Source: a virus. Taken from it: a DNA stretch of 39,237 nucleotides. Positions 13,733-21,675 of this stretch are shown here, piece by piece. The notes under the pieces were generated by a model. That model searched no databases and was not told the DNA's origin. It saw only the letters and a list, made by a program, of their open reading frames with translations. Made by a program: the position numbers and the translations under genes. Location of the stretch: the IMG/VR virus record IMGVR_UViG_3300023094_000020, positions 1 through 39,237 of that record; one strand, given 5' to 3'. Numbering within the stretch: position 1 is the stretch's first letter; every line of letters starts with the position of its first letter.

Positions 13733-15397
13733 TTAGCGCCTGAGTCTTGCCGGCAGCAACAATCCGCCCGAAGCCTGTTTCTCAATCAGCATTTCAGCCA
13801 CAGCATCAAAGAGGGGGTCGAGTTGGTCGTCATGCTTGTGCGAGTCGTCTGCGCTAAAGTCTGCAACCTCTGCAAGGAATGGAAGTACCCAATCAGTCTT
13901 GGCAATCAGCTTGCCATTGCTGTCTTGAGTGCGCAGGATCGGATAGCCTTCCTCGCTCAAGATCGCAGGCACGAACACGCGCCCATTCTTGACATAGCTC
14001 TGAATGTCCAGGCATCGCGATACCTTGTTGTTGTCAGGGCCTCGAGGAATAGCCTTGATCGGGATGTGATTCTTGTTGGTCAAGGTCTGGATCAGGCCAG
14101 TGCCACTAGCCTTGTCCTCAATCGCCATGTGCCGGATCTGGCCTTGATAGGTGCTATCCCATGACGACCATTCAGCCCATGCGTTCTGCGCAGTCGTGAT
14201 CAGCTCATCAGCGTCCCACTTCCCGCGCCTGACGTCGATCAGGTAAGCGTTGTTATCGACACCCAGGCCCCACAACTCAAACACGGAGTAGTCGTTAAGC
14301 TCGCCCTTCTTCTGCGCTGTATCGGCGTATACAGCTCGCCACTGCATTTGCGGCAACTGTTCGTATCGTTGCAGCCATGCAGAGTCAAGCAGGCCGCCAG
14401 TAAGCGCTTGAGGCCGCTGCATGTACTGAGACATGAACGTGTACTCGTCTCGCTCCCACAACGACATGAGGTCGTTTACGTGTTCCATTTCCGGCCAATA
14501 TGACCAGTAACGAATTCCGCCTTTCTCGACCGAGTCAGTATCCTTGACCGTATCCCAGCACATTTGCCTGTATGGCTCAGGCAGAGTGGCGATGTAGTCC
14601 TCTGTAACCAGCGCAGGAATGGCGATGTTCTTGAACTCGACACCCATACCGCCAGCCATCATGAAGCCGGTGGCGTCCATTGTGTGGAGACGCTGCTGGA
14701 TGGAAACGATGGGCGTAGGGTGTTCTTTCGACTTGTCGCCACGACGAGAGCGGAAAGTGCCGGTGAGCCGCGCATTGCTCGCGTCACGCTTTGTATTCGA
14801 AAGCATGTCGTCGGGTTTATTGAGGTCGTCAAAGAGCAAGCAGCCGGAGAACTCAGGCCCGAAGTAGCCAGCACGACCACCTGTGATCTGACCGCCAGCC
14901 GATTTGCTGATTGTCTGCCCAACTGATCGCCCCTTATCGTCGATCAGCTCCCACTCTTCAGCCTGGTTCACGCCAAAGACGGAAGGCCAAAGCTCTTGGT
15001 ATTCCTTAGACGCAATAATGTCCCGCGTGCGTCTGGAGTTACGACGTACAAGCGAGTCAGCATAGGAAACGTTGAGGTTTCGGAACCGGCGCAGCTTCTT
15101 GGACTGGACTTTCGTGTTGATGTATGCCGGAAGGTGGATAGAGAAGAACTCTGTCTTCGTACCGCCAGGTGGAATGTTGACGATCAGGTTGCCAGGCTTA
15201 AGCTTCCCGTTGATCAGGTCGTCAATAGACGCTGCCATCATCTTGTGGTGCCAGTTCACAAGCAGCCGATCACCCTGGAGCAGTTCGAACCAGATGCGGG
15301 TGAAGTTAAGGAATGACTTCTCTGACTTCTGCTTGAGGATCAAGCGGTCAGCGAAATTCATATCCTCCCAATCGAGCAGCTTATTAGTCGAGGTCAT
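13733..15397 (-). CDS. terL: Terminase large subunit
   Basis: The 554-residue packaging motor. The ATPase has a deviant Walker A (NIPPGGTKTE, residues 74-83) and Walker B (CLLFDD, residues 186-191). The C-terminal nuclease has the expected acidic residues: Asp359 in VYADT, Glu427-Asp428 in IEDKASGTG, and Asp523-Asp524 in KHDDQLDPLFDA. It acts at the portal to cut and pump DNA. The start overlaps the small subunit gene by 14 bases. It is expressed from late promoter copy e. Confidence 0.93.
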   Translation of the reverse strand: MTSTNKLLDWEDMNFADRLILKQKSEKSFLNFTRIWFELLQGDRLLVNWHHKMMAASIDDLINGKLKPGNLIVNIPPGGTKTEFFSIHLPAYINTKVQSKKLRRFRNLNVSYADSLVRRNSRRTRDIIASKEYQELWPSVFGVNQAEEWELIDDKGRSVGQTISKSAGGQITGGRAGYFGPEFSGCLLFDDLNKPDDMLSNTKRDASNARLTGTFRSRRGDKSKEHPTPIVSIQQRLHTMDATGFMMAGGMGVEFKNIAIPALVTEDYIATLPEPYRQMCWDTVKDTDSVEKGGIRYWSYWPEMEHVNDLMSLWERDEYTFMSQYMQRPQALTGGLLDSAWLQRYEQLPQMQWRAVYADTAQKKGELNDYSVFELWGLGVDNNAYLIDVRRGKWDADELITTAQNAWAEWSSWDSTYQGQIRHMAIEDKASGTGLIQTLTNKNHIPIKAIPRGPDNNKVSRCLDIQSYVKNGRVFVPAILSEEGYPILRTQDSNGKLIAKTDWVLPFLAEVADFSADDSHKHDDQLDPLFDAVAEMLIEKQASGGLLLPARLRR

Positions 15398-15878
15398 CGA
15401 GCTTGTTCCCTAGCTCTAGTTCGGCCTGCTTGTAATCTGCGGGGGAGTAGTTGACGTGCGTGACTGTGCCGGAGTTGCTGACTTCTGACTTCTCAACCAG
15501 CCCAATATCCCGCGCAATCAGCGTAGGGTTCATGAGCCCAGCAACGGCATTCTCGAACTTGTACTGCTTCATGCGGTCTTCAATCTCGTCGCACACAAGA
15601 TCGAACTCTTCGCTGATGCGGTAGTTCTGCCAGGTGTGGCGATGGATTCCTAGATGCAGGCACAGGCCGACGATAGTGACGGCGCGAGGCTTCTTTAGCT
15701 CAGCCGTGAAGATCTGCCCTTGAGCGCAGAAGTGTTTCTCTTCAATCAGAGGGTTAGCATCTGCCCATTCGAGGTAGGCTAGGCACGATTCGCGCAAGTC
15801 ATCCGGCGTCTCAAACATCCGAGTACGCCCGACAGCAGAAGTCTTATCCCCGGTGTGTACTACTGGCTTATTAGCCAT
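15384..15878 (-). CDS. terS: Terminase small subunit
   Basis: A DNA-recognition subunit of 164 residues beginning MANKPVVHTGDKTSAVGRTR. The central helical part includes the HTH-like VTIVGLCLHLGIHRHTWQNY, as in small terminases that choose the packaging site. An upstream ATG at 15893 lies in the loop of the terminator hairpin, and GGAGGG sits just before the ATG at 15878, which I take as the start. It lies directly before the large subunit. The Shine-Dalgarno overlaps the terminator stem. Confidence 0.8.
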   Translation of the reverse strand: MANKPVVHTGDKTSAVGRTRMFETPDDLRESCLAYLEWADANPLIEEKHFCAQGQIFTAELKKPRAVTIVGLCLHLGIHRHTWQNYRISEEFDLVCDEIEDRMKQYKFENAVAGLMNPTLIARDIGLVEKSEVSNSGTVTHVNYSPADYKQAELELGNKLDDLD

Positions 15879-15903
15879 AAAAAAGCCCTCCATATGAAGG
15901 GCT
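15879..15903 (-). terminator. Terminator after the holin-like gene, overlapping the terS ribosome site
   Basis: On the minus strand AGCCCT (15903-15898) pairs with AGGGCT (15889-15884) and a T-run follows. The 3' arm contains the terS Shine-Dalgarno, so readthrough RNA hides it. Confidence 0.75.
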
Positions 15904-15912
15904 ATCTTACCA
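15902..15912 (-). promoter_or_regulatory. Late-type extended -10 promoter, copy e
   Basis: The minus strand reads TGGTAAGATAG, 25 nt before the terS start. Its expected transcription start near 15897 lies just past the 5' arm of the terminator hairpin. Confidence 0.6.
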
Positions 15913-16248
15913 TTAACCGCTTATATCGGCCTTCTTGGTGGCAAACTTAGCAGCAAATGCCTTAGCCTGGTCAATACCGAACACTGCAATAGCGCCGCCA
16001 ATCGCGAATCCCCAGCCGCTAGAGAATCCGAACGCCTCAACCGTCGAGCCAACGACGAATGTAATCACACCGCCGCTAGTCACCTCCCAGAAAGAAGTCC
16101 AGAAGGTTCGCTCTTTGTTCCGGAAAGCCATCACTGTCGAGAGGATAACGTTCATTATTGCGGCCTTGATTGGCTCCGGAAGACTCGCCCAAAACTGAGC
16201 AATTACGCTTGGGTCGCTAGTAGGGTCGCTCATTGGTGACTTCTTCAT
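15913..16248 (-). CDS. Holin-like membrane protein
   Basis: A 111-residue protein. After a short polar N-terminus it has an amphipathic segment (IKAAIMNVILSTVMAF) and two hydrophobic segments, VTSGGVITFVVGSTVEAFGF and WGFAIGGAIAVFGI, ending in a basic tail (AKFATKKADISG). Size and topology suit a holin or holin family III-like protein that controls lysis timing in the inner membrane. The endolysin and spanins lie 18 kb away, which is unusual, so the call rests on topology and its late promoter (copy f). The start might instead be the ATG at 16233. Confidence 0.65.
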   Translation of the reverse strand: MKKSPMSDPTSDPSVIAQFWASLPEPIKAAIMNVILSTVMAFRNKERTFWTSFWEVTSGGVITFVVGSTVEAFGFSSGWGFAIGGAIAVFGIDQAKAFAAKFATKKADISG

Positions 16249-16285
16249 GGGATGGGTCTGATAGGAGGAATGTATCCATTTGACC

Positions 16286-16296
16286 GTAGTTTAGCA
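16286..16296 (-). promoter_or_regulatory. Late-type extended -10 promoter, copy f
   Basis: The minus strand reads TGCTAAACTAC, 39 nt before the first ATG of the holin-like gene. It is one of the less conserved copies. Confidence 0.5.
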
Positions 16297-16339
16297 TTTG
16301 CGGTTCGGTAGCTTTTTGATATCACTTTTTGGCGGGCAA

Positions 16340-16363
16340 TAAAAAGCCCTCGATTGTGAGGGC
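16340..16363 (-). terminator. Rho-independent terminator
   Basis: On the minus strand GCCCTC and GAGGGC form a 6-bp stem with a 6-nt loop, followed by TTTTTA. It ends the transcript of the gene at 16449-16706 and separates early from late genes. Confidence 0.8.
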
Positions 16364-16448
16364 CGGGTTATTCTTTGCAGGCTAACGGCTTCCTGCTTTC
16401 ACCGTATCCCTACACCATGATTTCGATCTCCATGCTTGGCGTATTAGG

Positions 16449-16706
16449 TCATTCGCCTTCTGGTCTCGGCCCGATGTACCCGCCACCGACGAATGCGCTG
16501 AACTCTACGACGCCCTTTCCTTGGTCACTGCCTTCTTCATCGGTGTAGCCGCAAACAGGATAAGTCTTGTAGTGCGTATTATGCAGAACGCTTACCTGAA
16601 TTCCACCTTCAACCGCTTCAACCGAGCGAACGCGATGGATTCTGTGTCCCAGAACGTCAAATGCTGCAATCTTGCCCGCAATCATGTCTTTGTAGCTGAT
16701 TTTCAT
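16449..16706 (-). CDS. Hypothetical protein (85 residues)
   Basis: A beta-rich protein starting MKISYKDMIAGKIAAFDVLG and ending FVGGGYIGPRPEGE. An AGGAAG site precedes the ATG. It is a single-gene unit between two terminators (16340-16363 and 16817-16850) with its own -10 at 16741. Function unknown. Confidence 0.7.
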   Translation of the reverse strand: MKISYKDMIAGKIAAFDVLGHRIHRVRSVEAVEGGIQVSVLHNTHYKTYPVCGYTDEEGSDQGKGVVEFSAFVGGGYIGPRPEGE

Positions 16707-16740
16707 TTCATTCTTCCTGTTGTGCCGTTATGGCAAGAAA

Positions 16741-16749
16741 ACTATAACA
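16741..16749 (-). promoter_or_regulatory. Extended -10 promoter for the gene at 16449-16706
   Basis: The minus strand reads TGTTATAGT (TGT plus TATAGT) with a TTGCAA about 14 bp upstream. The gene is isolated by terminators, so it needs a promoter here. Confidence 0.5.
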
Positions 16750-16816
16750 CACGCATCAGATTGCAAATTTTCTTTAACTGATCGATGAAAATAGTAATTT
16801 AATGCATATCGCAGGC

Positions 16817-16850
16817 AAAAAAAAGCCCATCGGACGGTTCACGATGGGCT
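16817..16850 (-). terminator. Strong terminator at the end of the small-gene operon
   Basis: On the minus strand AGCCCATCG and CGATGGGCT form a 9-bp stem with a 9-nt loop, followed by seven T. Confidence 0.88.
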
Positions 16851-16891
16851 AAGGATGGAGCAAGCGATGAGGGGGAATCGCTTGGTTTACA

Positions 16892-17107
16892 TTATTGCAC
16901 AGTCTTGTACTTTGGCGCAACTCTGATTCGCAATTCTAGCTCGTGCTCCTTATCAACGTTGTAGTGAATGAACTGCCTCAGCTTATCGCACGCCTCGTCA
17001 TCCATCTTTAACCCTGCACGGAACCGCTCATACCGCGCATACCCAAGCTCGCACATGGTCATCATTGCCATTGTGTTGATTTGTTCTAGGTCGTTGATTG
17101 TGGTCAT
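16892..17107 (-). CDS. Hypothetical protein (71 residues)
   Basis: A helical protein, MTTINDLEQINTMAMMTMCE..., followed by a basic KYKT end. It overlaps the upstream gene by ATGA and is the last gene before the strong terminator at 16817. Function unknown. Confidence 0.7.
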   Translation of the reverse strand: MTTINDLEQINTMAMMTMCELGYARYERFRAGLKMDDEACDKLRQFIHYNVDKEHELELRIRVAPKYKTVQ

Positions 17108-17352
17108 GCATGTACTCCGATTTTCCAGCGCTGAGGTGCGCCGATGATGTCAACCAGCTTGTCACCATGATACGCAAGCAGCACCCCGTAGTCACTCAAC
17201 CGCTCATATGCCTTGCTTGTAGAGATTTTACCGTGCAGATATTCCCTGTTTGTTTTAGCAATGAATAAAGCCACGACCTTCTCAGCAATCTTAAGCTGAT
17301 CCTCTGTTTTGCAGCTATTAATGATCTCGGCAACCTTTGCAAATTCGCTCAC
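17104..17352 (-). CDS. Hypothetical protein with GTG start (82 residues)
   Basis: I take the GTG at 17352 as start: it overlaps the upstream stop (GTGA) and has a GGAGG site eight bases before it. A longer version from 17445 would overlap the upstream membrane gene by about 95 bases. The product MSEFAKVAEIINSCKTEDQL... is helical with a C-terminal beta part. Function unknown. Confidence 0.7.
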   Translation of the reverse strand: MSEFAKVAEIINSCKTEDQLKIAEKVVALFIAKTNREYLHGKISTSKAYERLSDYGVLLAYHGDKLVDIIGAPQRWKIGVHA

Positions 17353-17543
17353 TTCTTCGCCCTCCACCAATACCAAGCATTCATCACGTTCCAGTACGGC
17401 CAGGATACGCACCACATTGCCCAGGCCATTGCCCAGTGGTGCCATTGACCTGTGGCTAACTCTTCCTTGTCAAGCCAGAAGTAGACCATTGGCCAGTAGC
17501 TGACCACGCCGAACAGGAGGTATATTGCGATTAGGGTTGTCAT
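17349..17543 (-). CDS. Small Trp-rich membrane protein (64 residues)
   Basis: The product starts MTTLIAIYLLFGVVSYWPMV, with one clear transmembrane segment, and has an unusual Trp-rich second half (WHHWAMAWAMWC, WPYWNVMNAWYWW), perhaps a second membrane or interfacial helix. I prefer the ATG at 17543 to that at 17588 because it overlaps the upstream stop by ATGA. Function unknown. Confidence 0.65.
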   Translation of the reverse strand: MTTLIAIYLLFGVVSYWPMVYFWLDKEELATGQWHHWAMAWAMWCVSWPYWNVMNAWYWWRAKK

Positions 17544-17674
17544 GTCAAGGATGCCCCGATTGTGATAGGAATTACAATAGCCCACCATTGCCAGTCAGTA
17601 ACATTTAGACCGCCTACTGCATTAAGCATTACGCCGCCAAGGAACATAAGCGAATACCCAACAAATTTGCTCAT
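17540..17674 (-). CDS. Small membrane protein (44 residues)
   Basis: The frame encodes MSKFVGYSLMFLGGVMLNAV and then WWAIVIPITIGASLT, two hydrophobic segments. ATGA overlaps at both ends tie it into the operon. Two consecutive small membrane genes may form a pair. Function unknown. Confidence 0.65.
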   Translation of the reverse strand: MSKFVGYSLMFLGGVMLNAVGGLNVTDWQWWAIVIPITIGASLT

Positions 17675-17889
17675 TTCAAAACCCCCAAAGAACGCTGAAC
17701 CGCCATCGACTGCAACCAATCTAGCTCATGCGCCTCAATCAGCGTGGTGTGCTTGAGGATCTTCTGCGTACTCGTGAGAGCCGTATTGCTTCCTACCAGC
17801 GCGTATTCTCCGGATTCGTATAGGAGGAATTGGCCGGGTTTGAAGTGTGCAGGTGGACCTGATTGCCATTTTACGATTACGTTGATCAT
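17671..17889 (-). CDS. Hypothetical protein (72 residues)
   Basis: A protein starting MINVIVKWQSGPPAHFKPGQ, beta-rich then helical. It is linked by ATGA overlaps on both sides. Function unknown. Confidence 0.68.
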   Translation of the reverse strand: MINVIVKWQSGPPAHFKPGQFLLYESGEYALVGSNTALTSTQKILKHTTLIEAHELDWLQSMAVQRSLGVLK

Positions 17890-18203
17890 TTAATTACCGT
17901 CCACTCGATATCAGAAGGTGTTTCTACAGACTCTGAGCCGTCGTATTCATCAATACGGTACACATTCGATTCTATTTCTGCGATTTTCAGTTCGGCGCAT
18001 CGGCCCGCTGCATCTTTACCAAGCCGCTCAACTACAGCAACAAGAATCGGGTCGTGTCGCTCGATATCACCACCAAGATATCCGTATTCCTCTGAAACTT
18101 TGCTCCACGCTGAATTCTTGCCTGCTGCCCGCTTAGCCAAGCGCACAGCATCTGCACTCAGAGAGAATCCACCAAAGCAAGCGTTATAAACAACCTTGTG
18201 CAT
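17886..18203 (-). CDS. Conserved phage hypothetical protein (105 residues)
   Basis: The product starts MHKVVYNACFGGFSLSADAV. This VYN.CFGGFSLS opening is widespread in phage hypothetical proteins. I chose the ATG at 18203, with GGAGGTG five bases before it, over an upstream GTG. It is the first gene behind the sigma70 promoter at 18231-18259, so likely expressed early. Function unknown. Confidence 0.72.
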   Translation of the reverse strand: MHKVVYNACFGGFSLSADAVRLAKRAAGKNSAWSKVSEEYGYLGGDIERHDPILVAVVERLGKDAAGRCAELKIAEIESNVYRIDEYDGSESVETPSDIEWTVIK

Positions 18204-18230
18204 ACCCACCTCCACTCGTTAATTTCAGCA

Positions 18231-18259
18231 AGATTAGACCTGCATTTTCAGCAGGTCAA
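18231..18259 (-). promoter_or_regulatory. Sigma70-type promoter with embedded operator-like palindrome
   Basis: On the minus strand TTGACC (18259-18254) and TAATCT (18236-18231) are 17 bp apart. The spacer and part of the -35 form GACCTGC-N7-GCAGGTC (18237-18257). A protein bound there would block RNA polymerase. Confidence 0.72.
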
Positions 18260-18268
18260 GTCTTAAAT

Positions 18269-18305
18269 GCGATGCATATCAAAAAATCTACAGGAAATGC
18301 ATCGC
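18269..18305. repeat. Inverted repeat upstream of the 18231 promoter
   Basis: GCGATGCAT (18269-18277) and ATGCATCGC (18297-18305) are perfect 9-bp arms 19 bp apart. It lies after the HNH gene stop and upstream of the -35. A hairpin has no T-tract, so a binding site is as likely as a terminator. Confidence 0.6.
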
Positions 18306-18312
18306 GTATTGG

Positions 18313-18951
18313 TCAAAGCAGCCTGCCGTTTTCTTTAGCCCAGTCTAGCGGATGTTTTGCAGACTTTCTGCGATTGCAGCCAGGACAGAGAAGCTGTAGA
18401 TTTTCTGGGAAGCTTGATCCGCCAAGCGCAATAGGCATCACATGATCTATGTGGAATTTTTCCTTTCCTTCCGTCTTTAGCTTCTTCGTACAGCTAGCGC
18501 ATTTCGCCTTCTGAGAGAAATACAACCTGTTCACGTCATCAACGGTAAACGACCCACCATTCTCGGCGACCTTTGCTCGCCTGGTGTTCTGGTAGCAGCG
18601 CTGGTAATCCCGTATTGATATTCGATTGGCAAGGACGTAGCGCCTTTTCATTGCCTTGATCTGATCACCTTTGCGGCCTATGTAATCAAGGCGCCACTGG
18701 TCATATCGATCCTTGTTTGCGAGATAATGCACCAGCTTTGCAGCAGCAATGCTTTCTTTGTTTTCTTCTCGATAGACGCGCTGATACTCAACGCGATCAG
18801 GTGTAGATCCTCTACCTTCGAAGCACTTGATGCATTGACCAGTGATCGTATAGCGCTCGCTAATGTGACCGCGCTTGCAGGTAGATGCAGGAAAATACCG
18901 CTTAAAGCCCATAGCCTTAGCAGTAGAACGAAGAATGATGTGAATGTGCAT
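18313..18951 (-). CDS. HNH endonuclease
   Basis: A 212-residue free-standing HNH nuclease. The N-terminal part has a zinc module (STCKRGH...QCIKC), the middle is basic and helical, and the C-terminal HNH domain shows CASC, HIDHVMPIALGGSSFPENLQ and CPGCNRRKSAKHP. Such genes are commonly homing endonucleases that spread between phages. It lies in the early operon, not near terminase, so a packaging role is less likely. The start at 18951 has a GGTGG-type site. Confidence 0.85.
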   Translation of the reverse strand: MHIHIILRSTAKAMGFKRYFPASTCKRGHISERYTITGQCIKCFEGRGSTPDRVEYQRVYREENKESIAAAKLVHYLANKDRYDQWRLDYIGRKGDQIKAMKRRYVLANRISIRDYQRCYQNTRRAKVAENGGSFTVDDVNRLYFSQKAKCASCTKKLKTEGKEKFHIDHVMPIALGGSSFPENLQLLCPGCNRRKSAKHPLDWAKENGRLL

Positions 18952-19044
18952 CTGATACCACCGATATGGCTAGAAGGATTTGCGGATAATCCATGTATCG
19001 GCATGGAAAGGCTGGCCGGCCCTGTCTCCGCAAAACGAATCATA

Positions 19045-20238
19045 TCATACCGAGTGAACAATCCGCCGTTGTTTAGCAGCAGTCCCAGGCATTGCGCCTG
19101 CGATCAGATCTTGAACCTCCTCAACCGTCAAAGTCACACGACCTTTTTCGCCGTATGTCTTGGAGCGGATAACCATCGTCAGGCACGAATTAGAGCGCCA
19201 CCCGCCGTCATGCGCGTACTTGTCGACAGGTGCTAGCTGGTTCCATGACTCTACGGTTACGCCTGAGAATTCCTTGCTCACCTGTCTATGGTGAATATGT
19301 CCAATATCGATATATCTGTATTTAGACTCGCCCCAGTCATGCGCGAAGTCAGTAGCCATAACGTCAACCAGGCGAGCCGGCTTGCATTTGTCGCTGTGGT
19401 GACACATCACGAACGTGTTGCCCATGCGGTATGGGATGAACACGCTTGAGTTGTCGAGGATCTTGACGCGATCCGTATCGCCGTACACGTGCTGAAGGAA
19501 TACGCGCATCCATACGTCGTTGGATCGGCTGTGGTTGCCCTGATTGATGATCACGTCAACGTAGAGGAACTTGCTCAGCGCCTTCTCGATAATCGACCGC
19601 ATGATGCGAGCGACGGACTCGATCATCTTTGGATAGCGGCTGTCATAGTCGAAGTCATGCCCTGATTCGCTCTTGGCTGTAAAGTCTTGGTAGTGGGTCA
19701 TATCCCCCAGGTCTTGAATCACGCACCGCTCACAGCTAGGCGCACGATCAATCAGCAGGTGCATTGCCTTGACAAGCTCGCGCTCGGCAATCTTGATATC
19801 GAAGTCATGGCCTACTTCTTTTGAGTGGGCAAGCATGCCGACGTGCCCGTCACCGATCTGGAACCAAGGAATGATATCGGTATCGAACTCCGAATCTGCT
19901 GGCGGTGCAGGAGGCTCAAGGCGCTCGATCTCTTCAACGTAAGCGTGTGCGTACTCACGCAGCATCTCAGCCAATTGCTCATGCTGAATGCTGGTCTTCA
20001 CCCACTCAAGGACTGGCGCCTCTTCTCCGCGCTTGTAGAGCTGACTGGTGCCTTTGACGATGTACGGCTTTGGAACTTGCCGCGTCATCTGGTGTTCAGG
20101 GCTATAACCGCTCAGCGCCAACCTAGCCTTCCACCGCCGCATAGTCCTTTCGCTAACCCCTAAAGCCTCAGCCATGATTGCATTAGTAGCGCCCGAATCA
20201 ATCGCTTCCTTGACTAGCTGCTCGTTGTATTCGGTCAT
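19045..20238 (-). CDS. HTH-linked metallophosphoesterase (SbcD/Mre11-like)
   Basis: A 397-residue protein. Residues 16-40 form a helix-turn-helix (MAEALGVSERTMRRWKARL). From residue 120 a calcineurin-like phosphoesterase carries the metal motifs: IGDGHVG (129-134), DLGDMTHY, NQGNHSR, CHHSD and GHIHH. These residues usually bind two Mn or Fe ions, as in the nucleases Mre11 and SbcD. The HTH suggests DNA targeting. Possible roles are processing of replication or packaging intermediates or attack on host DNA. No SbcC partner is near. The family match is strong; the role is inferred. Confidence 0.82.
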   Translation of the reverse strand: MTEYNEQLVKEAIDSGATNAIMAEALGVSERTMRRWKARLALSGYSPEHQMTRQVPKPYIVKGTSQLYKRGEEAPVLEWVKTSIQHEQLAEMLREYAHAYVEEIERLEPPAPPADSEFDTDIIPWFQIGDGHVGMLAHSKEVGHDFDIKIAERELVKAMHLLIDRAPSCERCVIQDLGDMTHYQDFTAKSESGHDFDYDSRYPKMIESVARIMRSIIEKALSKFLYVDVIINQGNHSRSNDVWMRVFLQHVYGDTDRVKILDNSSVFIPYRMGNTFVMCHHSDKCKPARLVDVMATDFAHDWGESKYRYIDIGHIHHRQVSKEFSGVTVESWNQLAPVDKYAHDGGWRSNSCLTMVIRSKTYGEKGRVTLTVEEVQDLIAGAMPGTAAKQRRIVHSV

Positions 20239-20777
20239 TTGGCTGTGCTCGTTGGGCGGGATGCGAATCGGTATTTGTCTGCGTCTCGCGCTCGGTTATC
20301 ACCTTCCGAGTCAATGAACCGTATATCTCCATTCTCATCAGGATCTGCAATCAGTATGTAAAATCCGCCATTTTCGATACCTTGCGTCGCCTCCATTGAC
20401 TCTACAACATCACCGCCATTCCAGTTTTGCCACTCCTGCATATCAGGAATATCGGAAATAATACGTGCAGACTTTTCTGTTTCTTGTGCCTCCAACTGCC
20501 CACACTGCTCACTAGCCGCCTCAGCGTACAGTGACGCATAAGCAACGAAGTCAAGCGCGGAGTCATGATGGTATTGCTCTGGGTTTTGCGACTGTCTGAC
20601 GAGCTTAAGGAGGCCCAGGAACATCCAGCCATCGCTCTCTTCCAGCATGCTGCCAGTGATGCAGTTGAATGCGCTCACAGTTGCAGCCATAGACCGCTCA
20701 CCAGTCGGCTTGTCGTACTGCTTGCCACGCTCAGCCTGAACGTCGATTGCTGCTTGTAGGAATTCTGTGGATTTCAT
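20235..20777 (-). CDS. DUF6378 domain protein
   Basis: A 180-residue protein with an N-terminal helical domain of the DUF6378 type: AERGKQYDKPTGERSMAATV, EESDGWMFLGLLKLVRQSQ and YHHDSALDFVAYASLYAEAA. This family is common in phages and distantly resembles all-alpha MazG-like folds. The C-terminal 80 residues are acidic and less conserved, beta-rich. The start is coupled by ATGA to the small HTH gene upstream. Confidence 0.78.
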   Translation of the reverse strand: MKSTEFLQAAIDVQAERGKQYDKPTGERSMAATVSAFNCITGSMLEESDGWMFLGLLKLVRQSQNPEQYHHDSALDFVAYASLYAEAASEQCGQLEAQETEKSARIISDIPDMQEWQNWNGGDVVESMEATQGIENGGFYILIADPDENGDIRFIDSEGDNRARDADKYRFASRPTSTAK

Positions 20778-20959
20778 TCTTGCTCCCCCAGTGAGTCAAT
20801 ATCGATCTTTGCTTCGTTCGTTGCGATTTCGTACAGCTTTCGTTCTTCCCTCACGCCGAGGTTGCAGTCTCGTAGGCGATTCTCTGAGATCCCAGTTCTC
20901 AGAGCAATGATCGGATAGGTCCAGCCCCTGCTAATCATTTCCATGATGACCTCATGCAT
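20774..20959 (-). CDS. Small HTH protein (61 residues)
   Basis: The product MHEVIMEMISRGWTYPIIAL carries a helix-turn-helix pattern, ALRTGISENRLRDCNLG, and an acidic C-terminus. It could be a small DNA-binding regulator. It overlaps neighbours by 4 and 8 bases. Function unknown beyond the HTH likeness. Confidence 0.68.
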   Translation of the reverse strand: MHEVIMEMISRGWTYPIIALRTGISENRLRDCNLGVREERKLYEIATNEAKIDIDSLGEQE

Positions 20960-21224
20960 GTAGTTCTTCCTTATGGGTTACGTCGAGTCGGTCGGCTTCT
21001 GGCTTTATGGCAAGTAACTGGGACTTGCAGAACCATCCAGATTTTGCGCGCTTAAACTCACCATCAACGAAGACAACCATGTCATCGCAGGAAAGATGTA
21101 TTTCACATCCTAGATCATCGCTGTCTACTGCTAGTACCTGCCCAATTTTGCCAATGTTCTCTTCTAATTGGCCTGATTCTGTTTTTACAACTAGTGCCAA
21201 CATCCCAACCTGCAACTCACTCAT
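20952..21224 (-). CDS. Hypothetical protein (90 residues)
   Basis: The product starts MSELQVGMLALVVKTESGQL, a small beta-barrel-like pattern (VGMLALVV, GKIGQVLAVD, GWFCKSQLLAIKP) like KOW/SH3-type domains. The ATG at 21224 overlaps the upstream stop by ATGA. Function unknown. Confidence 0.68.
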   Translation of the reverse strand: MSELQVGMLALVVKTESGQLEENIGKIGQVLAVDSDDLGCEIHLSCDDMVVFVDGEFKRAKSGWFCKSQLLAIKPEADRLDVTHKEELHA

Positions 21225-21445
21225 ACCCAAAGCCCCTGCGTAATCAGATTCTCATGAACCTCAGCCAGGTCGACCGAGAATTCGAGTTTAGTACAGAAAT
21301 TGGCGCAGGCGTTCCAGTATTCGTGGCGTGCGTGGGTCAGCGCTTCCTTCGCGATATGGGTAGCAGTCGGATGCTCGATATCCGCCTTAGTGAATGCCAG
21401 GAGTGCTGCCTCTACTGCTTCACGGGCTTGTTTGACTGTGGTCAT
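21221..21445 (-). CDS. Hypothetical helical protein (74 residues)
   Basis: The product MTTVKQAREAVEAALLAFTK is almost wholly helical. ATGA overlaps link it on both sides. Function unknown. Confidence 0.68.
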   Translation of the reverse strand: MTTVKQAREAVEAALLAFTKADIEHPTATHIAKEALTHARHEYWNACANFCTKLEFSVDLAEVHENLITQGLWV

Positions 21446-21675
21446 GATTTATTCCCCTCTATCTGCGCCCAGATGGCGCGTTCGATGTCACTTTGGAACT
21501 GGATCGAGATTAAGTCAAGCGATTCTTTTGAAATTGTTTCGCCTATTTCGTCTATGCCGGATTCAAGAGTCCACTCAAGCTCGCTGTGGCCGTTTGCGTG
21601 CGATGTGGCTGGCTCTGCGTGGGCGTAGTGGATATCGGCGTCCAGAGTCAGCCCTAGGATGCTCAGCGTTGGCAT
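21442..21675 (-). CDS. Hypothetical protein (77 residues)
   Basis: The product MPTLSILGLTLDADIHYAHA is acidic. Its start overlaps the upstream stop as TAATG, immediately after a dispersed palindrome (21681-21694). Function unknown. Confidence 0.66.
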   Translation of the reverse strand: MPTLSILGLTLDADIHYAHAEPATSHANGHSELEWTLESGIDEIGETISKESLDLISIQFQSDIERAIWAQIEGNKS

